From Agapetus fuscipes (lineage: Eukaryota; Arthropoda; Insecta; Trichoptera; Glossosomatidae), in NCBI GenBank assembly GCA_951799405.1, contig OX637346.1, positions 7,525,215 to 7,589,214 on the forward strand: a DNA stretch of 64,000 bases, in the 5' to 3' direction. Positions 43,510 to 54,954 of the stretch are shown piece after piece. Made by a program: the position numbers and the translations under genes. How positions within the stretch are numbered: the stretch's first letter is position 1; every line of letters starts with the position of its first letter. The notes under the pieces were generated by a model, which searched no databases, had not been told where the DNA came from, and saw only the letters and a list, made by a program, of their open reading frames with translations.

Positions 43510-43855
43510 ACTATATAAACAGTTGGTTCTTACTTCGTGAGTCATTTGACCCGTATATATGGGCAGCGCCACTCGCCACAGCGGACGTTTCTGCAAACAT
43601 GGGAATCCTATAAATAAATTCATAATTATATTGTGGTTATTAATAATCTACGCACATTGCGAAACCACAAAGTATACAAATTGATTTATTATTGTAATCA
43701 CTTCGTTCTGGGAATTCAAAGAATGAAGGAGTCTCCTTTAACTGTTTACTGATACCAAATGCTTAGAGGCTTGATTTTCATACGTTCATATTATTTTATT
43801 AATACCAACACGCATAGCTTCAATTTCAGATTCAGGCACGGTATTTTTATCGATA
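43510..43855. other. Unassigned DNA
   Basis: No feature supported. Confidence 0.4.
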
Positions 43856-43857
43856 AT

Positions 43858-44027
43858 AAAAAACTACCCACACGATTGACATAAGTGCGTCCTTTTCATT
43901 CAGCATAAAGTCGCTACGCTAACGTTACACATATCGGTTTTAGGCCGGGTATTTTCAACGTTAGCATAGCGACTTTATACTGAATGAAAAGGACACACTT
44001 ATGTCGATCATGTGGGTAGTTTTTTTT
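43858..44027. mobile_element. Foldback element with ~69-bp inverted arms
   Basis: Left arm 43858-43926 (AAACTACCCACACGATTGAC, ATAAAGTCGCTACGCTAACG) mirrors 43957-44027 (CGTTAGCATAGCGACTTTAT, ATGTGGGTAGTTTTTT). The 30-base loop holds TTTTAGGCCGGGTATTTTC. It is related to the tandem units at 58690-59045, and a short partial copy follows at 44040-44075. Confidence 0.85.
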
Positions 44028-44077
44028 CTATCAATTTACAGTCACATAAGCTAACGTTGAAAATACCAGGAACAATG

Positions 44078-44640
44078 ATATATTTTGGTCTGATTTCTAT
44101 TATTGATGATTTACCAACCTTTTAAAAATATGAATTTTCATTTGACCCATGTCAGCAAATAGCACACTGAAAATCTTTTCTTGCTCACAAAACCGATCGA
44201 TATTTATTTTACTACTACTTCAGATGGTGTTTATGCACATATAAAAATAGCTTGTGTAAACTAAAAAAAACTTCGTAGTTCTGTCATTCGAACATCCGAT
44301 CACTTCGTCTGGATTCACTCGGGAAACTTTCCCCGTAGACTAGTACGCCTATTATAAATACAGACTGTGCTAGGCACATTTTCCTCTTTGACGATAAACG
44401 CACAACTTTTGCCGCATCTGTTCCGCATGGGTTGGCCGCCAGTCACCGCTAACACAAATATTATACTTGCGATGTATCCATCACGAGGAAATGCTTCCTG
44501 CCTCCATACAAATGTATGTGGAAAACCATCTCTCGTGCTTATTTATTGCATCGCAAAAAATACACAAACACCCTATTTCTTTTTTGCCTGAAAAAAATCT
44601 AGAAATATTTTTCCCTTATCTTAACATTTTTTCATAAATG
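44078..44640. other. Unassigned DNA
   Basis: A 74-codon plus frame at 44367-44591 shows no domain. Confidence 0.4.
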
Positions 44641-44644
44641 ATGA

Positions 44645-44765
44645 AAGTACCTCGATTCCCAAAGCATTACGTAAACTCACTTCAATTGCGTAAATCGAAA
44701 AAATAGATGAACCGCAATCGAGGTCAGATTTACGCAATGTTTAGTAGGGGTAAATTTTAGGTTTT
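44645..44765. mobile_element. MITE-B copy
   Basis: GCATTACGTAAACTCACTTC, AATTGCGTAAATCG and the mirror ATTTACGCAATGTTTAGTAG. Confidence 0.55.
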
Positions 44766-44769
44766 ACGT

Positions 44770-47520
44770 AGCGCCTATTATGACTTGTGTGTCATTGCAA
44801 AGATATATGATTTGACGAAGAGGTTAATTTTGAGAAACCTTTTAAAAACAAAATTACAAAAATTAGTAATGGCATTCTTAGATAGTTCCTTCTTCCAAGT
44901 TCAATTTAGATATTTCATATTAACATTATTATCTTTTAAAAGTTTACCATTATTGATCAGTATGCTATCAGGCGCTCATAACAAATAAGAGATATCGGGA
45001 TTCTATAGTCCGTGGCCAGCGTACTACTTCCTGTTTACGTTCCAACTCCTCATTTCGTCTATACCTCTTCTCTGCATATGCGCTCCTGATACAATACGTG
45101 ACGCTACATAAATTTTAATGCACTCTTGGCTCGCATATATTTTGTTCCGGGTAATGTTTTTTGTTTTTGATGAATGCTGACATCTGAAACCAAATAAGTT
45201 TTTTTTTTAATTCTGTAACACATTTTTACAACCAGCATTATACTATGTATACTCATAAATCAAACAATTTATTAACTTTTGTTAAATAAGCAAAATTTAA
45301 ATAATATTCACAATGACATAAGGCTCGATTTTAACCTCAAAATGGTAGGGAAATAATATTTGTTTCATTTCATCATAAAAGTAACAAGTTTTGAATTTAA
45401 CTTGAAATAATAAATCTTCTTCTAAACATTTATTGTTGTCGTAGACTTTGTTTTAATGTTTAACATAAACACTGTTGATATTGCTGAAAACGTGAGAATG
45501 TAATAAAATTTTATAAAAGCTAAATCTTGTAAAATCTCGAACAAAAACACAATCCAACAAGATAAAACCGTGATAAAATACAATTATAATAATTTCAATT
45601 CTGGACACGCCATTATTACAGTCTGCAGTGGTAGTTTACCGAAATAATAACGACCCTTGTGAGGCACGGAGAGGTCTCCCTCCCCCAGGACGGGGTGGTT
45701 TATGGGTCCCCAAAAGAATGTGAGAGAAAGAGCGTCCTCATAATGCGCGGACCAGTTAAATCCTAATTAAATGTAAGGACGGTTGTTTTTATTATTATTT
45801 GCTTTAGAAACACTAAGCGAGCAAGCTAAAATTGTTGAATTAATTTCGTAGCTTTGTCTTTTTTTTGCGTTTCATAAATTATACAAAAAGTATTATTTTT
45901 CAGTTTACCTGTGTAAATTAAATTATTTTATACTTTTCTTCTCTCTGTCCGTTCTTCTATGATTTCATTTACTTTATTAGTCTCATGAAAATGGGAATAA
46001 TTATTGTGAGAAAACATGCATCATTTTTATTTCAGAGGCACAGAAATTTTATATTTTTCTTGTCTTGTTTATGACCAAAAATGGAAGTATTCGTTGAGAC
46101 ATGACTGTTCCATGAAACCAAAATAAATTTAACGCTCGCCGTAATGACAAAATTTTCACTCTGTAAAAATGAGAAACGTCCCTTTTTCTCAGAAAAGCGA
46201 CGACAATATAAAGCTTTTCTACCCGTGAACTGATAAATGCTTTCTTCATAGTGTTCTCGTGATATAAATTCTAGGTGATAATGGTGAGGTTGATGTGTAT
46301 TTTTAGTACAATTTACATTTAAAATCTATATTTCTTATGTGCTTTCTATGCCAATGATCTAACAATAACTGAGATCTCTACATTTTGTCTAATTAAAAAT
46401 ATTTTATAGTAGTTGGATCTACAATTTAAAAATAGGAATATGTTGCTATTATTATTTAGTACATTATATAAGATTAAAAAATAATAATGTAAATAAAATA
46501 AAACAATAATGGTGTACTGGAAGGATATTCAACAATCTAGCAATGTTAGAGATAAATCAAATGGTCCTTTCTAGTAGAATAAGTAAGCTTATAAAGACGA
46601 CAAAATTTGCACGGGAGACAGAGTTGCTACAAAGCAGTCAGACAATCGATATATTGACCGTATGTGTAATGCTTTTCAAGAATAAATAAAAAACTTGTTA
46701 AATTAATGTTATTTAATTTGTTTCTGTAAATGAGCCCCAAAAAAAGAACAAAATTGAGGTTATGAAAGAAATTTAATATTGCAGAAGCCATTGCAGCATT
46801 GTATATACATCCAAGTTTATTCAAATATCGATGCTTTAACCCCGTAGGTTGAAATCGAATACCGTAAGTCGGGTTTTCTGAGATGGAGCGAAGTGCATTA
46901 CCTGCCGTCTGCGTCTGTTGACAGGTGACTCGTATTCACAATTTATTTTACAGCCCCGTAAAGGCGAGAGCGTCGTTAAGTCCGCACTAGAATATTGAAG
47001 ATAGTATCCACTTTAAAGTGCGACAAAAATAGCTCTGAATAAACGATGCGCAAATTTACATAAAATCCACGGAAAACATTGACTTTCGCTCCGTCTTGTG
47101 AATGTTTGATCTTGTGAGACTCGCAGTGTGTATAACTATTTAACGCGTCTCAATCTCAGTTTATACACTATATATAATATATGCATGCATCTCAAACAGC
47201 ACTTACCTACTCATAGTTTATATACACACATGTGTAGTTTACTTCTCCATACCGAGTTTGTCTTGTAAAATCAAACATGTCTTAGCTCTCATACGAGCGT
47301 TAAATCACACAAAACTGTGCGTATTGTTAAGCCATGTTTGTTTTGATGAAAGTTCATTTTAGCATAGACAAGCTTCAATAATAATTATATGACTTACAGT
47401 TATATGACTATATATATGATTAAGTATATGAGTATGAGTCTTATATCTGCCATAATAAACAGCGACATGTTCAATTTCAGTCCTTGGCTTAAATTTAAGA
47501 TTCAATTGTAGATGTTACCT
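44770..47520. other. Long unassigned stretch
   Basis: No gene or repeat family recognised over 2.7 kb. GC-richer patches lie at 45650-45760 and 46860-47000. The latter contains ACCTGCCGTCTGCGTCTG and GACAGGTGACTC. Open frames are short and unremarkable. Confidence 0.4.
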
Positions 47521-47525
47521 CAGTA

Positions 47526-47712
47526 TTTCTTGAATTATAGGTTGGTATGATGCTGACCTCCCATCCTGTAATAGTTCACTTTGCTCTTGTTACCCCTGTT
47601 TCAGGGAAGGTCAACAGAAATAAGGCGTACTTACATTTGTCTGTTTGTGTGCATGCATTAATATGAATTTTAAATTTTGACATATCTTTGCAACTTAGAT
47701 TAGAGATTAAAG
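47526..47712 (+). repeat. T-unit with internal deletion
   Basis: TTGAATTATAGGTTGG, CCCCTGTTTCAGGGAAGGTC, then a gap to GCGTACTTACATTTGTCTG and GCAACTTAGATTAGAGATT. Confidence 0.75.
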
Positions 47713-47714
47713 AT

Positions 47715-49085
47715 ACAGAGTTCATTGAAGCTTAGATGCACTAGTTTGAATAGACTTGTCACATTCAAATCTATCAAAATTTCTTGAAAATGACGTAAGC
47801 AAGTTAAAAGTACTTGAAGTAAAATAAATGCTCAACTTATGAAACAAATACCACTCTGTGTTTTTTTTTGTAATTTTTATATTTTCTCATATAAATTCTG
47901 TCCTTTATTATTCTCTGCTTTAGTCCTGTATTCACAGTTTATACTCATTGTTAATGTTTCTATATTTGTACACAGAGCAGGTAGGCATGTTATTTAGTAT
48001 TTCTCTGCCATTTCAGCGAGAAGATTTCATGCGAGAAGCATTAAGGTAAAAGCTTTGAAAGTCATTTTCTATACACGCTCTTATAAAATGCTCTGTACGC
48101 TGAAAATTGCAACAATTTTCATAGTAAAACACAAACTATAATAGGTACTCTTCATTTTATACAAGGATATGTCATACTAGTATTGAACTTAAATTACTCT
48201 TACATTGTCTTTGAAAATTAATTCTTCAAGTATATGCGCACGTTTTCTATGCTTTTAGTCTCCACAATTTGAACGGTTAAACATTTACTGAAATACAATA
48301 TAAATTATGCAGATATTTTTCATCGTGATATTCAATTTGTAAAACCCTTTTTGGATTTTATGAAAAGCCCTAAAGATATATTTTCTATACACGCTCTCTA
48401 TTTGGAAAATTATCACCATACAAACATTTGTCCGTTTCAACATAGTAGGTAGTGCTTAAAGTAAAATACGTTTAGTTTTTTTTTTTATGTTTATTCTATT
48501 TCCACACAGAAATTTCTAGAAATTAAATATCTAACTTGTGTTATTAACTAAGAAAATCATTAAGTTTTTTTACTGCAAATCATTTTCAATACTGAGAAAC
48601 TCTACACTACTCCAATACTTCACATTTTTTTAAACAAAAATAATCAATGTTAACACAGGTATTCTTCGTGAAATAGTTATGTTAAACTTCACATTCCTCT
48701 TGAATTTTATTTTTAACTGGAAAACATATCTAATAATATCCATGCACGTGCACGCGTGCGGCGTTGGGAATTTTTTCATTTTTTTTTAGCCCGTGAACAC
48801 TTTCAGACGAGCTTTCCCAATTTTCCGCATCCACGCTCCCGACTTTGCAACTTTTGCTCTGGGAATAACTTCGGGGCGGCGCGTAAACAGCAAGTCAGCC
48901 CGTTATTACTTTTGCACATTTGCCGGTCTAAATGTGTATTTTTTTTTTCGAAAAAAAAATTCACGTTAATTGAAAAATTCCAGCTCCCCCCACACACCCA
49001 TGATGGTACGTGAATGTATCAAAATGACCTCGTCGTGGAGAGTTTAGTCATACATATATTTTTTTTTATAATAATAATGTAAAAT
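47715..49085. other. Unassigned DNA
   Basis: GC-richer patch at 48740-48900 (CACGTGCACGCGTGCGGCG, CTTCGGGGCGGCGCG). The frames crossing it on both strands are not convincing. Confidence 0.4.
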
Positions 49086-49089
49086 TAAA

Positions 49090-49172
49090 CACAAAGCTTT
49101 TTTCCATGAGTTGATTTATTTCATCAAGCGCTTTCAATGTTATCACATCATTATCAGGAGAACAACTAACAG
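49090..49172 (-). repeat. Repeat family F copy, hammerhead-like layout
   Basis: On the minus strand: GTTCTCCTGATAATGATG, ATAACATTGAAAGCGCTTG and AATAAATCAACTC. GAAAGCGCTTGA, AATAAA-CAA-TC and the CTGATAA start are shared with 61415-61475. The layout of CTGA box, short stem ATGT/ACAT, GAAA and a self-complementary AGCGCT recalls minimal hammerheads, but the box reads CTGATAA, not CTGANGA. Confidence 0.45.
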
Positions 49173-49280
49173 ATCAAAAATTACAAATGTGAATTCCGGA
49201 GAAAGTTTTAGGTGGCGGAGCTATTTCAAAAAGTATAAAAGGCGTTCATAATAATTTTGTGAATCACACCTCAAGAACCC

Positions 49281-49466
49281 TTTGCGAATTTGGTCGTCGT
49301 TATAGAAAGTGTCAATTCTCAAAAAAGACTCAAGTGCTGTAAGCTTGGATGGACCTTTGGTAGCCGGTGGTAAATGAATTTTTCAACCCAGCGAAGATTT
49401 TTTTGTGATTTGAACCCACTACCTTCCATTTACGAGTACAAAGCGCTAACCACTAGAGTACGGCAC
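49281..49466 (-). mobile_element. SINE-1 copy, near full length
   Basis: Minus strand: TACTCTAGTGGTTAGCGC (A-box area), GTAAATGGAAGGTAGTGGG, TTCGCTGGGTTGAAAAATTC, ACCGGCTACCAAAGGTCC, GAATTGACACTTTC, ACGACCAAATTCGC. Confidence 0.8.
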
Positions 49467-49469
49467 TAT

Positions 49470-50175
49470 AAAACATGCGTATTTTTGATCAGAGACGTGA
49501 TTGTGACTCTAAATTATGTACGTATTGAATCAATATTACTGAAACGAATAGCATTTTTCGAATGACATTGTAACAATATACAAAGTAAAACTTCTTATTA
49601 TTTTGTAGGTATTCGTCCCGTAGCTTTTCGTAAGGCCTGTTATAATTGGTTAATATTTTCGACAGTAAGAAAGTTTTCTTTTGCACGAACGTTTTACTTC
49701 CGACCTTTAAGGTTGCCATATAAGAGAACCCAGTGAACTTTTCTTCTTAATAAGCGTACGACTGTGATGTATTTATATGTTGGACTTTCACGTTTAAGTG
49801 GATACCGTATTTACTTATTAACTCCAGCGCGGAGGAAACCGTTCAATAACAGGTTTGAAACGTCCACTCGTGCCGTTGAATTTTGTAAGGTTTACCCAAC
49901 ATGTTTTAAATTGTGAGCTCACAGGGCGCGTATAAACATGCCGGACCATATGTATGCATGTATGTATAAGGCACCGGCGATTATAGCAGATTTTTAATGG
50001 ACCGAACGTTCTTATGGTTTATCCCGCAAAGGGCAAGACATGATTTAAGAGAAATAAAAAAAACAACTATCGCATTTCTTGAATCGTGATACATGTACGT
50101 AAAATTTGAAAAACTGTGTATAACGGGAATATGTAATTGTAACTGTGACTTAATTTCCTTGGAGTCGGATAAAGC
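49470..50175. other. Unassigned DNA
   Basis: No feature supported. Confidence 0.4.
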
Positions 50176-50179
50176 CTGC

Positions 50180-50405
50180 ACAGAGCTACCTCCACTAATT
50201 TCTTGGATACTTCATCCTATTCATTACGTTGTTCATACATTGCCTTCTTTAATTCATTCTTTCCAATTCCAATCAAGTCATATTTTTCTCTATCATTATT
50301 CTCCAATTTTTCCTCTTACATTTTTTTTTTGTCAGGCTTCTATCATTCATCCATTCTCTTTTCTCTACTTCAGCTTGAATTTCTTGTTTACCCATTACTG
50401 AGCGT
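50180..50405 (-). pseudogene. Heavily decayed LINE C-terminal remnant
   Basis: The minus strand shows GAATGGATGAATGATAGAAG, CCTGACAAAAAAAAAATG and TATGACTTGATTGGAATTGG, in the order of the MNEERLTK and FDWN segments of the fragment at 36738-37000. No frame is intact. Confidence 0.35.
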
Positions 50406-50407
50406 AT

Positions 50408-50599
50408 AAGTCCAGTCGATAGCTCAATTGTTAGAGTGCTTGCATTTCATTGCGTGAGCTCGGGTTCGAATCCCACCGAGGGCGTCAGAAATGATTTCTC
50501 GTCCTGGTTTTTATTTTAAACCCCGAAATAAAATACCGGCAAGGATTACTCAGCCTTCACATGAGATGAGTACCAGCCCCCTCGGGAGCTGGAAAACCG
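50408..50599 (+). mobile_element. SINE-2: tRNA-derived SINE
   Basis: The head (50408-50485) has GATAGCTCAATTGTTAGAG as D-arm/A-box and GGGTTCGAATCCC as T-arm/B-box, with spacing like a tRNA but poor acceptor-stem pairing, so it is not a functional tRNA. The body follows with GAAATGATTTCTCG, ACCCCGAAATAAAATACCGG and CTCGGGAGCTGGAAAACCGG. Single copy in this window. Confidence 0.75.
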
Positions 50600-50662
50600 G
50601 GAAGGTGTGTACTGGGTGCTACCGCTTGTATCGCCAAAAACCAAAAACTTATCGAAAAATGG
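50600..50662 (+). pseudogene. Short LINE-1 internal fragment joined to SINE-2
   Basis: ACTGGGTGCTACCGCTTG, ATCGCCAAAAACCA and TATCGAAAAATG match LINE-1 at 20982-21040 (after the reverse transcriptase). Neither flank continues as LINE. Confidence 0.7.
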
Positions 50663-50664
50663 AT

Positions 50665-51100
50665 GTTTTTTATTTCACTCTTATGGTATTATGTATCATT
50701 TTTTGTTGAAGAGAGGGACACAAGTGATGGGGAACGATCGCCATAAAGCATTTCGTGGAATCGATAATGGCGGCAATATTCCGTAAAGGCGCGCTCTCGG
50801 CCCGCAGGGACTTCGCTTTTTCAGTCAATTTCCAAAATTGAATATTGAATATTTGATCGCTGACCATAACGTTATTTATGTGAGTGCGGTGCGATTTTTG
50901 TCACAGAAAAATGGCACTTTGAAGGCCCTTACAGCGAAATAAGAAATAAAATACAAAGTCGTGACTTTTTTTAATTTACTGAAAGAATTTTCGCAGAAGG
51001 TTACAATGTGAAATTCATCTTTTATTCTGTAATAGAATTTTTTTTTTCTTTTTTTGTAAATTTTAACCCTAAAGCATTTTATTTTTAATATATAAAAGCT
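50665..51100. other. Unassigned DNA
   Basis: No feature supported. Confidence 0.4.
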
Positions 51101-51103
51101 AAC

Positions 51104-51235
51104 GGCCCTGCAACTTGATAAGGATATCAACTGCCACATCACCCAACACCTCTGCGGTACTACAACAAGTGTCATAGACCCCTAGAGTCACTTGAATATA
51201 GGGAGTCTCCCGCACAGGGTTCCTTAAAAGAAATG
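51104..51235 (+). repeat. Repeat family D copy
   Basis: CCACATCACCCAACACCTC, GTGTCATAGACCCCTAGAGT, ATATAGGGAGTCTCCCGC and ACAGGGTTCCTTAAAAG. Confidence 0.7.
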
Positions 51236-51239
51236 GCAA

Positions 51240-52325
51240 AAAAAATCAAAGATAAGCTTAATTTTCTGGATCCATCTCAAATATTTCAATTACAAAAGTA
51301 TCATCATATTTTTAATTATTTCTTACAGACATAATACTAAATTTTCTCGTAAGAATACCTTTTCCAATCTGTACGTACTTCGGCAGTACCTTCAGTATCC
51401 GCAATCTTTACCCTCACCTAATTGGATTCGGGGTTTACGTTTTTTTTTTTCATTTTTCCCTTGCAGCCGTCAAGGGCGGTTCTCTCTCTCGGCTTCCCCC
51501 ATCCAGTGAAGGGGAAGTTTTGTGCTAATTAAAAAATCTATAGAGCGGGCGGGCTTGAAAGGAACGAAGCGGAGTCTTTAGCCATTGTATCGGTACGGAG
51601 CGCCATTGTTTTCTTGTGCTCATTCATGTTTATATGCCCGAAATTAAAAGCGCAACTTTGCAATCTCGGAATAATTTGTTTTCATTAATGTTTACCGGCT
51701 CTAAATACACCGGGGGTGCATTGTCTTTTTTTTTGTACGAGAAAAAGTTTTGTGTAAGAAAATTAAACTCCCGCAAAACTGCGACGCAATTTGTCATTAT
51801 ATGTTTCAAAGTTTTCAAAACAAATTGTTACCTTTCGGACTTCCACCGTAACATTAAATGTTTATTTCGTTAATTAATAATAATAAAGTCTTTATTCCAG
51901 CCCGGTCACGCGGAGGGTGCAATACGTGACCAGCCATATAAAAAGAAATACATTTATAGAAAAATACATGTAGGAAAAATGGAAACAGAGAAATAAAATA
52001 TAAAGAGAGAAGAAAATTACATTGAAAGAAAATAAACATTGATTAAAAGAAACATATAAGAAAATAGAAAATAAAAAGTATAAACAGATGACAGCGTGGA
52101 GATGAAAAATGCACACCCAACCTCAGGTCCTTCAAAAGATTTGAAAATATCGCTATTTTCAATGTACTATTATTCACATTCAACATTTTAGGATAGAAAG
52201 CTGTTAGCTTTTAACTAAACTGCGTTAAAGTTTTGCATCTTTTACACATCGACGTGAGAGACGTTGTTATGCAGATACATCCAGATAAGATCAGTGAACT
52301 AATAAACCACGGCTCATGCAAAATT
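51240..52325. other. Unassigned DNA
   Basis: 51460-51610 is GC-richer (GCCGTCAAGGGCGGTTC, GGGCGGGCTTGAAAGG). 51875-52110 is T-rich on the minus strand, with TTTCT repeats that give spurious open frames. Confidence 0.4.
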
Positions 52326-52329
52326 CGGC

Positions 52330-52640
52330 GTCTTTCTCCGCCAAACAATAACTTGTCCGATAGCATCGCCTCTGTCCGGCGCGCGGCTCTCTCTCTGGCT
52401 GAGGGCTTTTGTTCTAGCCCTTAAGTAAGACGTTGATTTAGTTGCCAGGTAAGCGCGCACTTAACGAAGTTTACGGTGACACAGACAATAAGCCCGAGCT
52501 ATAAAGCGTCTGCGTCTGCCGGGCCACACAAAGGCGGCACCGACAGGTGAGAGAGGGCTCCAATGATCACCTCGGAGTGTCTGTGAATAACACCTCTTCC
52601 ATCTCATGTTGCCCTTGACACTCTCAACCAGTCGAGCTTC
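52330..52640. other. Unique GC-rich island, possible cis-regulatory DNA
   Basis: It is markedly GC-richer than its surroundings and shares nothing with the repeat families here: GTCCGGCGCGCGGCTCTC, GGTAAGCGCGCACTTAACG, CCGACAGGTGAGAGAGGG. The 63-codon frame at 52233-52424 is not recognisable. Unique GC-rich blocks in repeat-rich intergenic DNA are often conserved regulatory elements; here that is inference only. Confidence 0.25.
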
Positions 52641-52649
52641 TAAGATGGA

Positions 52650-52790
52650 TGTAAAGTATGATAAACTTTCCGTTTACACTCCACTATAGCATTGTGCTTC
52701 AACTGAAACGTCCACTAGAAGTCTGTTTTAGTTAACATACATTTGCTCAACGCTATTGTGCATTTAGAGCCTAAAATTTTATACTTGGGT
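52650..52790. mobile_element. MITE-A copy
   Basis: ACTCCACTATAGCATTGTGC, CTGAAACGTCCACTAGAAG, CTGTTTTAGTTAACATACAT, CTCAACGCTATTGTGC, and end TTTTATACTTGGGTT. Confidence 0.7.
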
Positions 52791-52794
52791 TACA

Positions 52795-53630
52795 TATATA
52801 TTCCTACACGTAAAAGGTCTTAGACATTCAATTACCATCTTGTGCTGTCGTGTAATGGTACAACATAATGAGCAGAAGCTTTTAACATTATTCACCTTGG
52901 AAAACTGAGTTAATCAAGCAAATACATTCATAGATTCAGAATTACATCACAGAAAAGAAAACGCAAATCTCCCGAACTAGATGTATTTCAGACATAAGAA
53001 ATGTTCTTCCTTGCCTTAATTAATTATCACTTTTAATTTTAGATACTGTTTCTGAGCGTGAAATCTTTTAATAGCTTTCCGAGTAAAACTTAAACATTTT
53101 CAATGCTTCAGCTATTACATCGTTTCGTGGAATTTATTTGAAATATTCAAAGCTGTGTTTACATCATCTGGGGCTTTATATCGCATAACAAATTGAAATA
53201 AACCCTCAAAACTTATCAGACAATTAAAGCGGAATAAATTGTGTAATAACTCACCCCCTTGAGCCTTTTCTCGCCCTGCTGGAATATTTCCCTTGTTTTT
53301 GGGGTCCTCGCCATCTTGAGAATTCCCTTCTTGTACGTGAAATCGCCTCTGCAGCGTGAAACTCTCTGGATTTACTGCCTAAATTTACTCCTCTAAATCT
53401 GCTCGTTTGAGCATTAAAGAGTCGCTAGAAATGCAAGAGGCATCTCGGCGATAAGGTGGGACGTTCACCCCTTTTTCAATCTCTCACGGCTGCTCGTTGC
53501 GCGTTTAAAACTTAAGCCTTTAGCAATTATTATAATTTACTGTATTTTTGTGAATGCGTGATTTTGTGAGATACCGAAATTAATTTTGCACAAGAAAAAG
53601 GTGTAACTTTTACACAATCTCATTAAAGAT
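52795..53630. other. Unassigned DNA
   Basis: 53250-53500 is moderately GC-rich and unique; no exon recognised. Confidence 0.4.
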
Positions 53631-53633
53631 GAA

Positions 53634-53884
53634 TCCTTGACTTATAGGTTGGTATGCGGCTGACCACCCATGCTGTAAACATGGTTCACTTTGCCAATAT
53701 CACCCCTGTTTCAGGGAAGGACGGCAAGAATTGCAAGGTGTATGTCCATTTGAGATTTGGTTTTTATGTTGTAGGTTCACATGAGGCATGTGCAAGCGCG
53801 ATCTTGTACGTGTCAGGTTGTGAGAATGCATGTAATGTGAATCTCCAATGTAGCATATCTTTGCAACTTAGATTAGATTAGATG
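53634..53884 (+). repeat. T-unit, full length, TTAGA tail
   Basis: TCCTTGACTTATAGGTTGG to GCAACTTAGATTAGATTAGA. Confidence 0.9.
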
Positions 53885-53924
53885 GTCAAATTCTCTAAAA
53901 TTTACTAATCAATAAATTATACTT

Positions 53925-54190
53925 CCGCAAAGGGTGACCACAGTCTCTGGTTCTTCCTATCCTTACAGACTAAATTATTAATGAATTATTATCCATGACC
54001 TTTTTCATGTATTTTTTTCTTCACATTCACTTTGTATTTTGCATTCTTTCCCATTTTTACCAATCTAATCAATCCACAGTTGTTTCAGTCTTCTCTTATC
54101 CGCTTTTTCCACTCATATTTTTTCTGCATAAACACACTGTTAGACTTCTAAACCATCTCATTACATTCTCTAACTCTAAAGATGGAGTGT
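53925..54190 (-). pseudogene. Decayed LINE C-terminal remnant
   Basis: The minus strand ends GTCTGTAAGGATAGGAAGAA (VCKDRK), preceded by ATGAAAAAGGTCATGGATAA and, further upstream, GAATGTAATGAGATGGTTTA. This matches the order seen at the LINE-1 C-terminus. All frames are broken. Confidence 0.5.
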
Positions 54191-54194
54191 ACTT

Positions 54195-54515
54195 TTTAAG
54201 TGTTATATTACTAGGCATTTATTCCTATGAATTTCACAGATGCGGTGAACCGTATGAAGTTTTAAGTGCTCCTCTCTCACATGATAGCGATTTTAAGCAA
54301 TTAACTCGGTTTTATTGTTACCCTGTAATGTCTGTTTCTGCTGCGTGGGTAGATGACGGTGGCATCCCGAACTGCATGCATTAATAGCTGCATTTAGTTG
54401 CCATCCAAATTTGCATTTACTTCTTTTGAATACTTTCCCAAATCCTAAACTTTAAATCTCTCTTATGATATTTATTTTAAAGCTTTTTAATATGCTTGTG
54501 TATATGTTTTAATAT
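54195..54515. other. Unassigned DNA
   Basis: The 129-codon plus frame at 53995-54384 runs through antisense LINE remnant and low-complexity sequence; not called as a gene. Confidence 0.4.
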
Positions 54516-54517
54516 TA

Positions 54518-54770
54518 ATTATAGGTTGGTATGAGGCTGACCACCCATTTTATAAAAAATGGTTCACTTTGCCAATGTCACCCCTGTTTCATGGAAGGTC
54601 AGCAAAGGTTGCATTGTTTATATTAATTTGAGGTTTGGATTTTAATTTGTAAGTACACATGCAGCATTTGCAAGCACGAATTTACACGTGTTTGTTTGTG
54701 AGCCTGCATTGAAAATGAATTTTGAATTTAAATCGAACTTGGCAACTGAGATTATAGATTATAGATACAT
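54518..54770 (+). repeat. T-unit, near full length
   Basis: TTATAGGTTGGTATGAGGCT, CACCCCTGTTTCATGGAAGG, GAGATTATAGATTATAGATA. Confidence 0.85.
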
Positions 54771-54840
54771 ACTTCATCTGAGCAATTCATTTTCTAATAA
54801 TTAACGAATCTGACTATGTAGTTAATCTTCAATCAACGTG

Positions 54841-54950
54841 CAGAAAGGGTGCCTCGTAAAGACGTTGACTACGTGACCAACGAAACGTCGAGAATAATTT
54901 AAGTTCTCCTTTAACGGTTCGTCTAGTATCCAAATTAATTTAATTTTTAT
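54841..54950 (+). mobile_element. Half copy of the 6492-6704 foldback, with hammerhead-like core
   Basis: GACGTTGACTACGTGACCAA, CGAAACGTCGAGAATAATTT, AAGTTCTCCTTTAACGGTTC and AGTATCCAAATTAATTTAA correspond to the loop and right arm of 6492-6704. The left arm is not recognisable. The core keeps GAAACGTC at 54882-54889, but the CUGANGA box is mutated (GTAAAGA at 54856-54862). Confidence 0.65.
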
Positions 54951-54954
54951 TTCA

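Noticed and set aside
50408..50485. Functional tRNA gene
   Set aside because: A- and B-box-like arms are present but the acceptor stem does not pair, and a SINE body follows directly.
53995..54384. 129-codon plus-strand frame
   Set aside because: It overlaps an antisense LINE remnant and low-complexity T-rich DNA.
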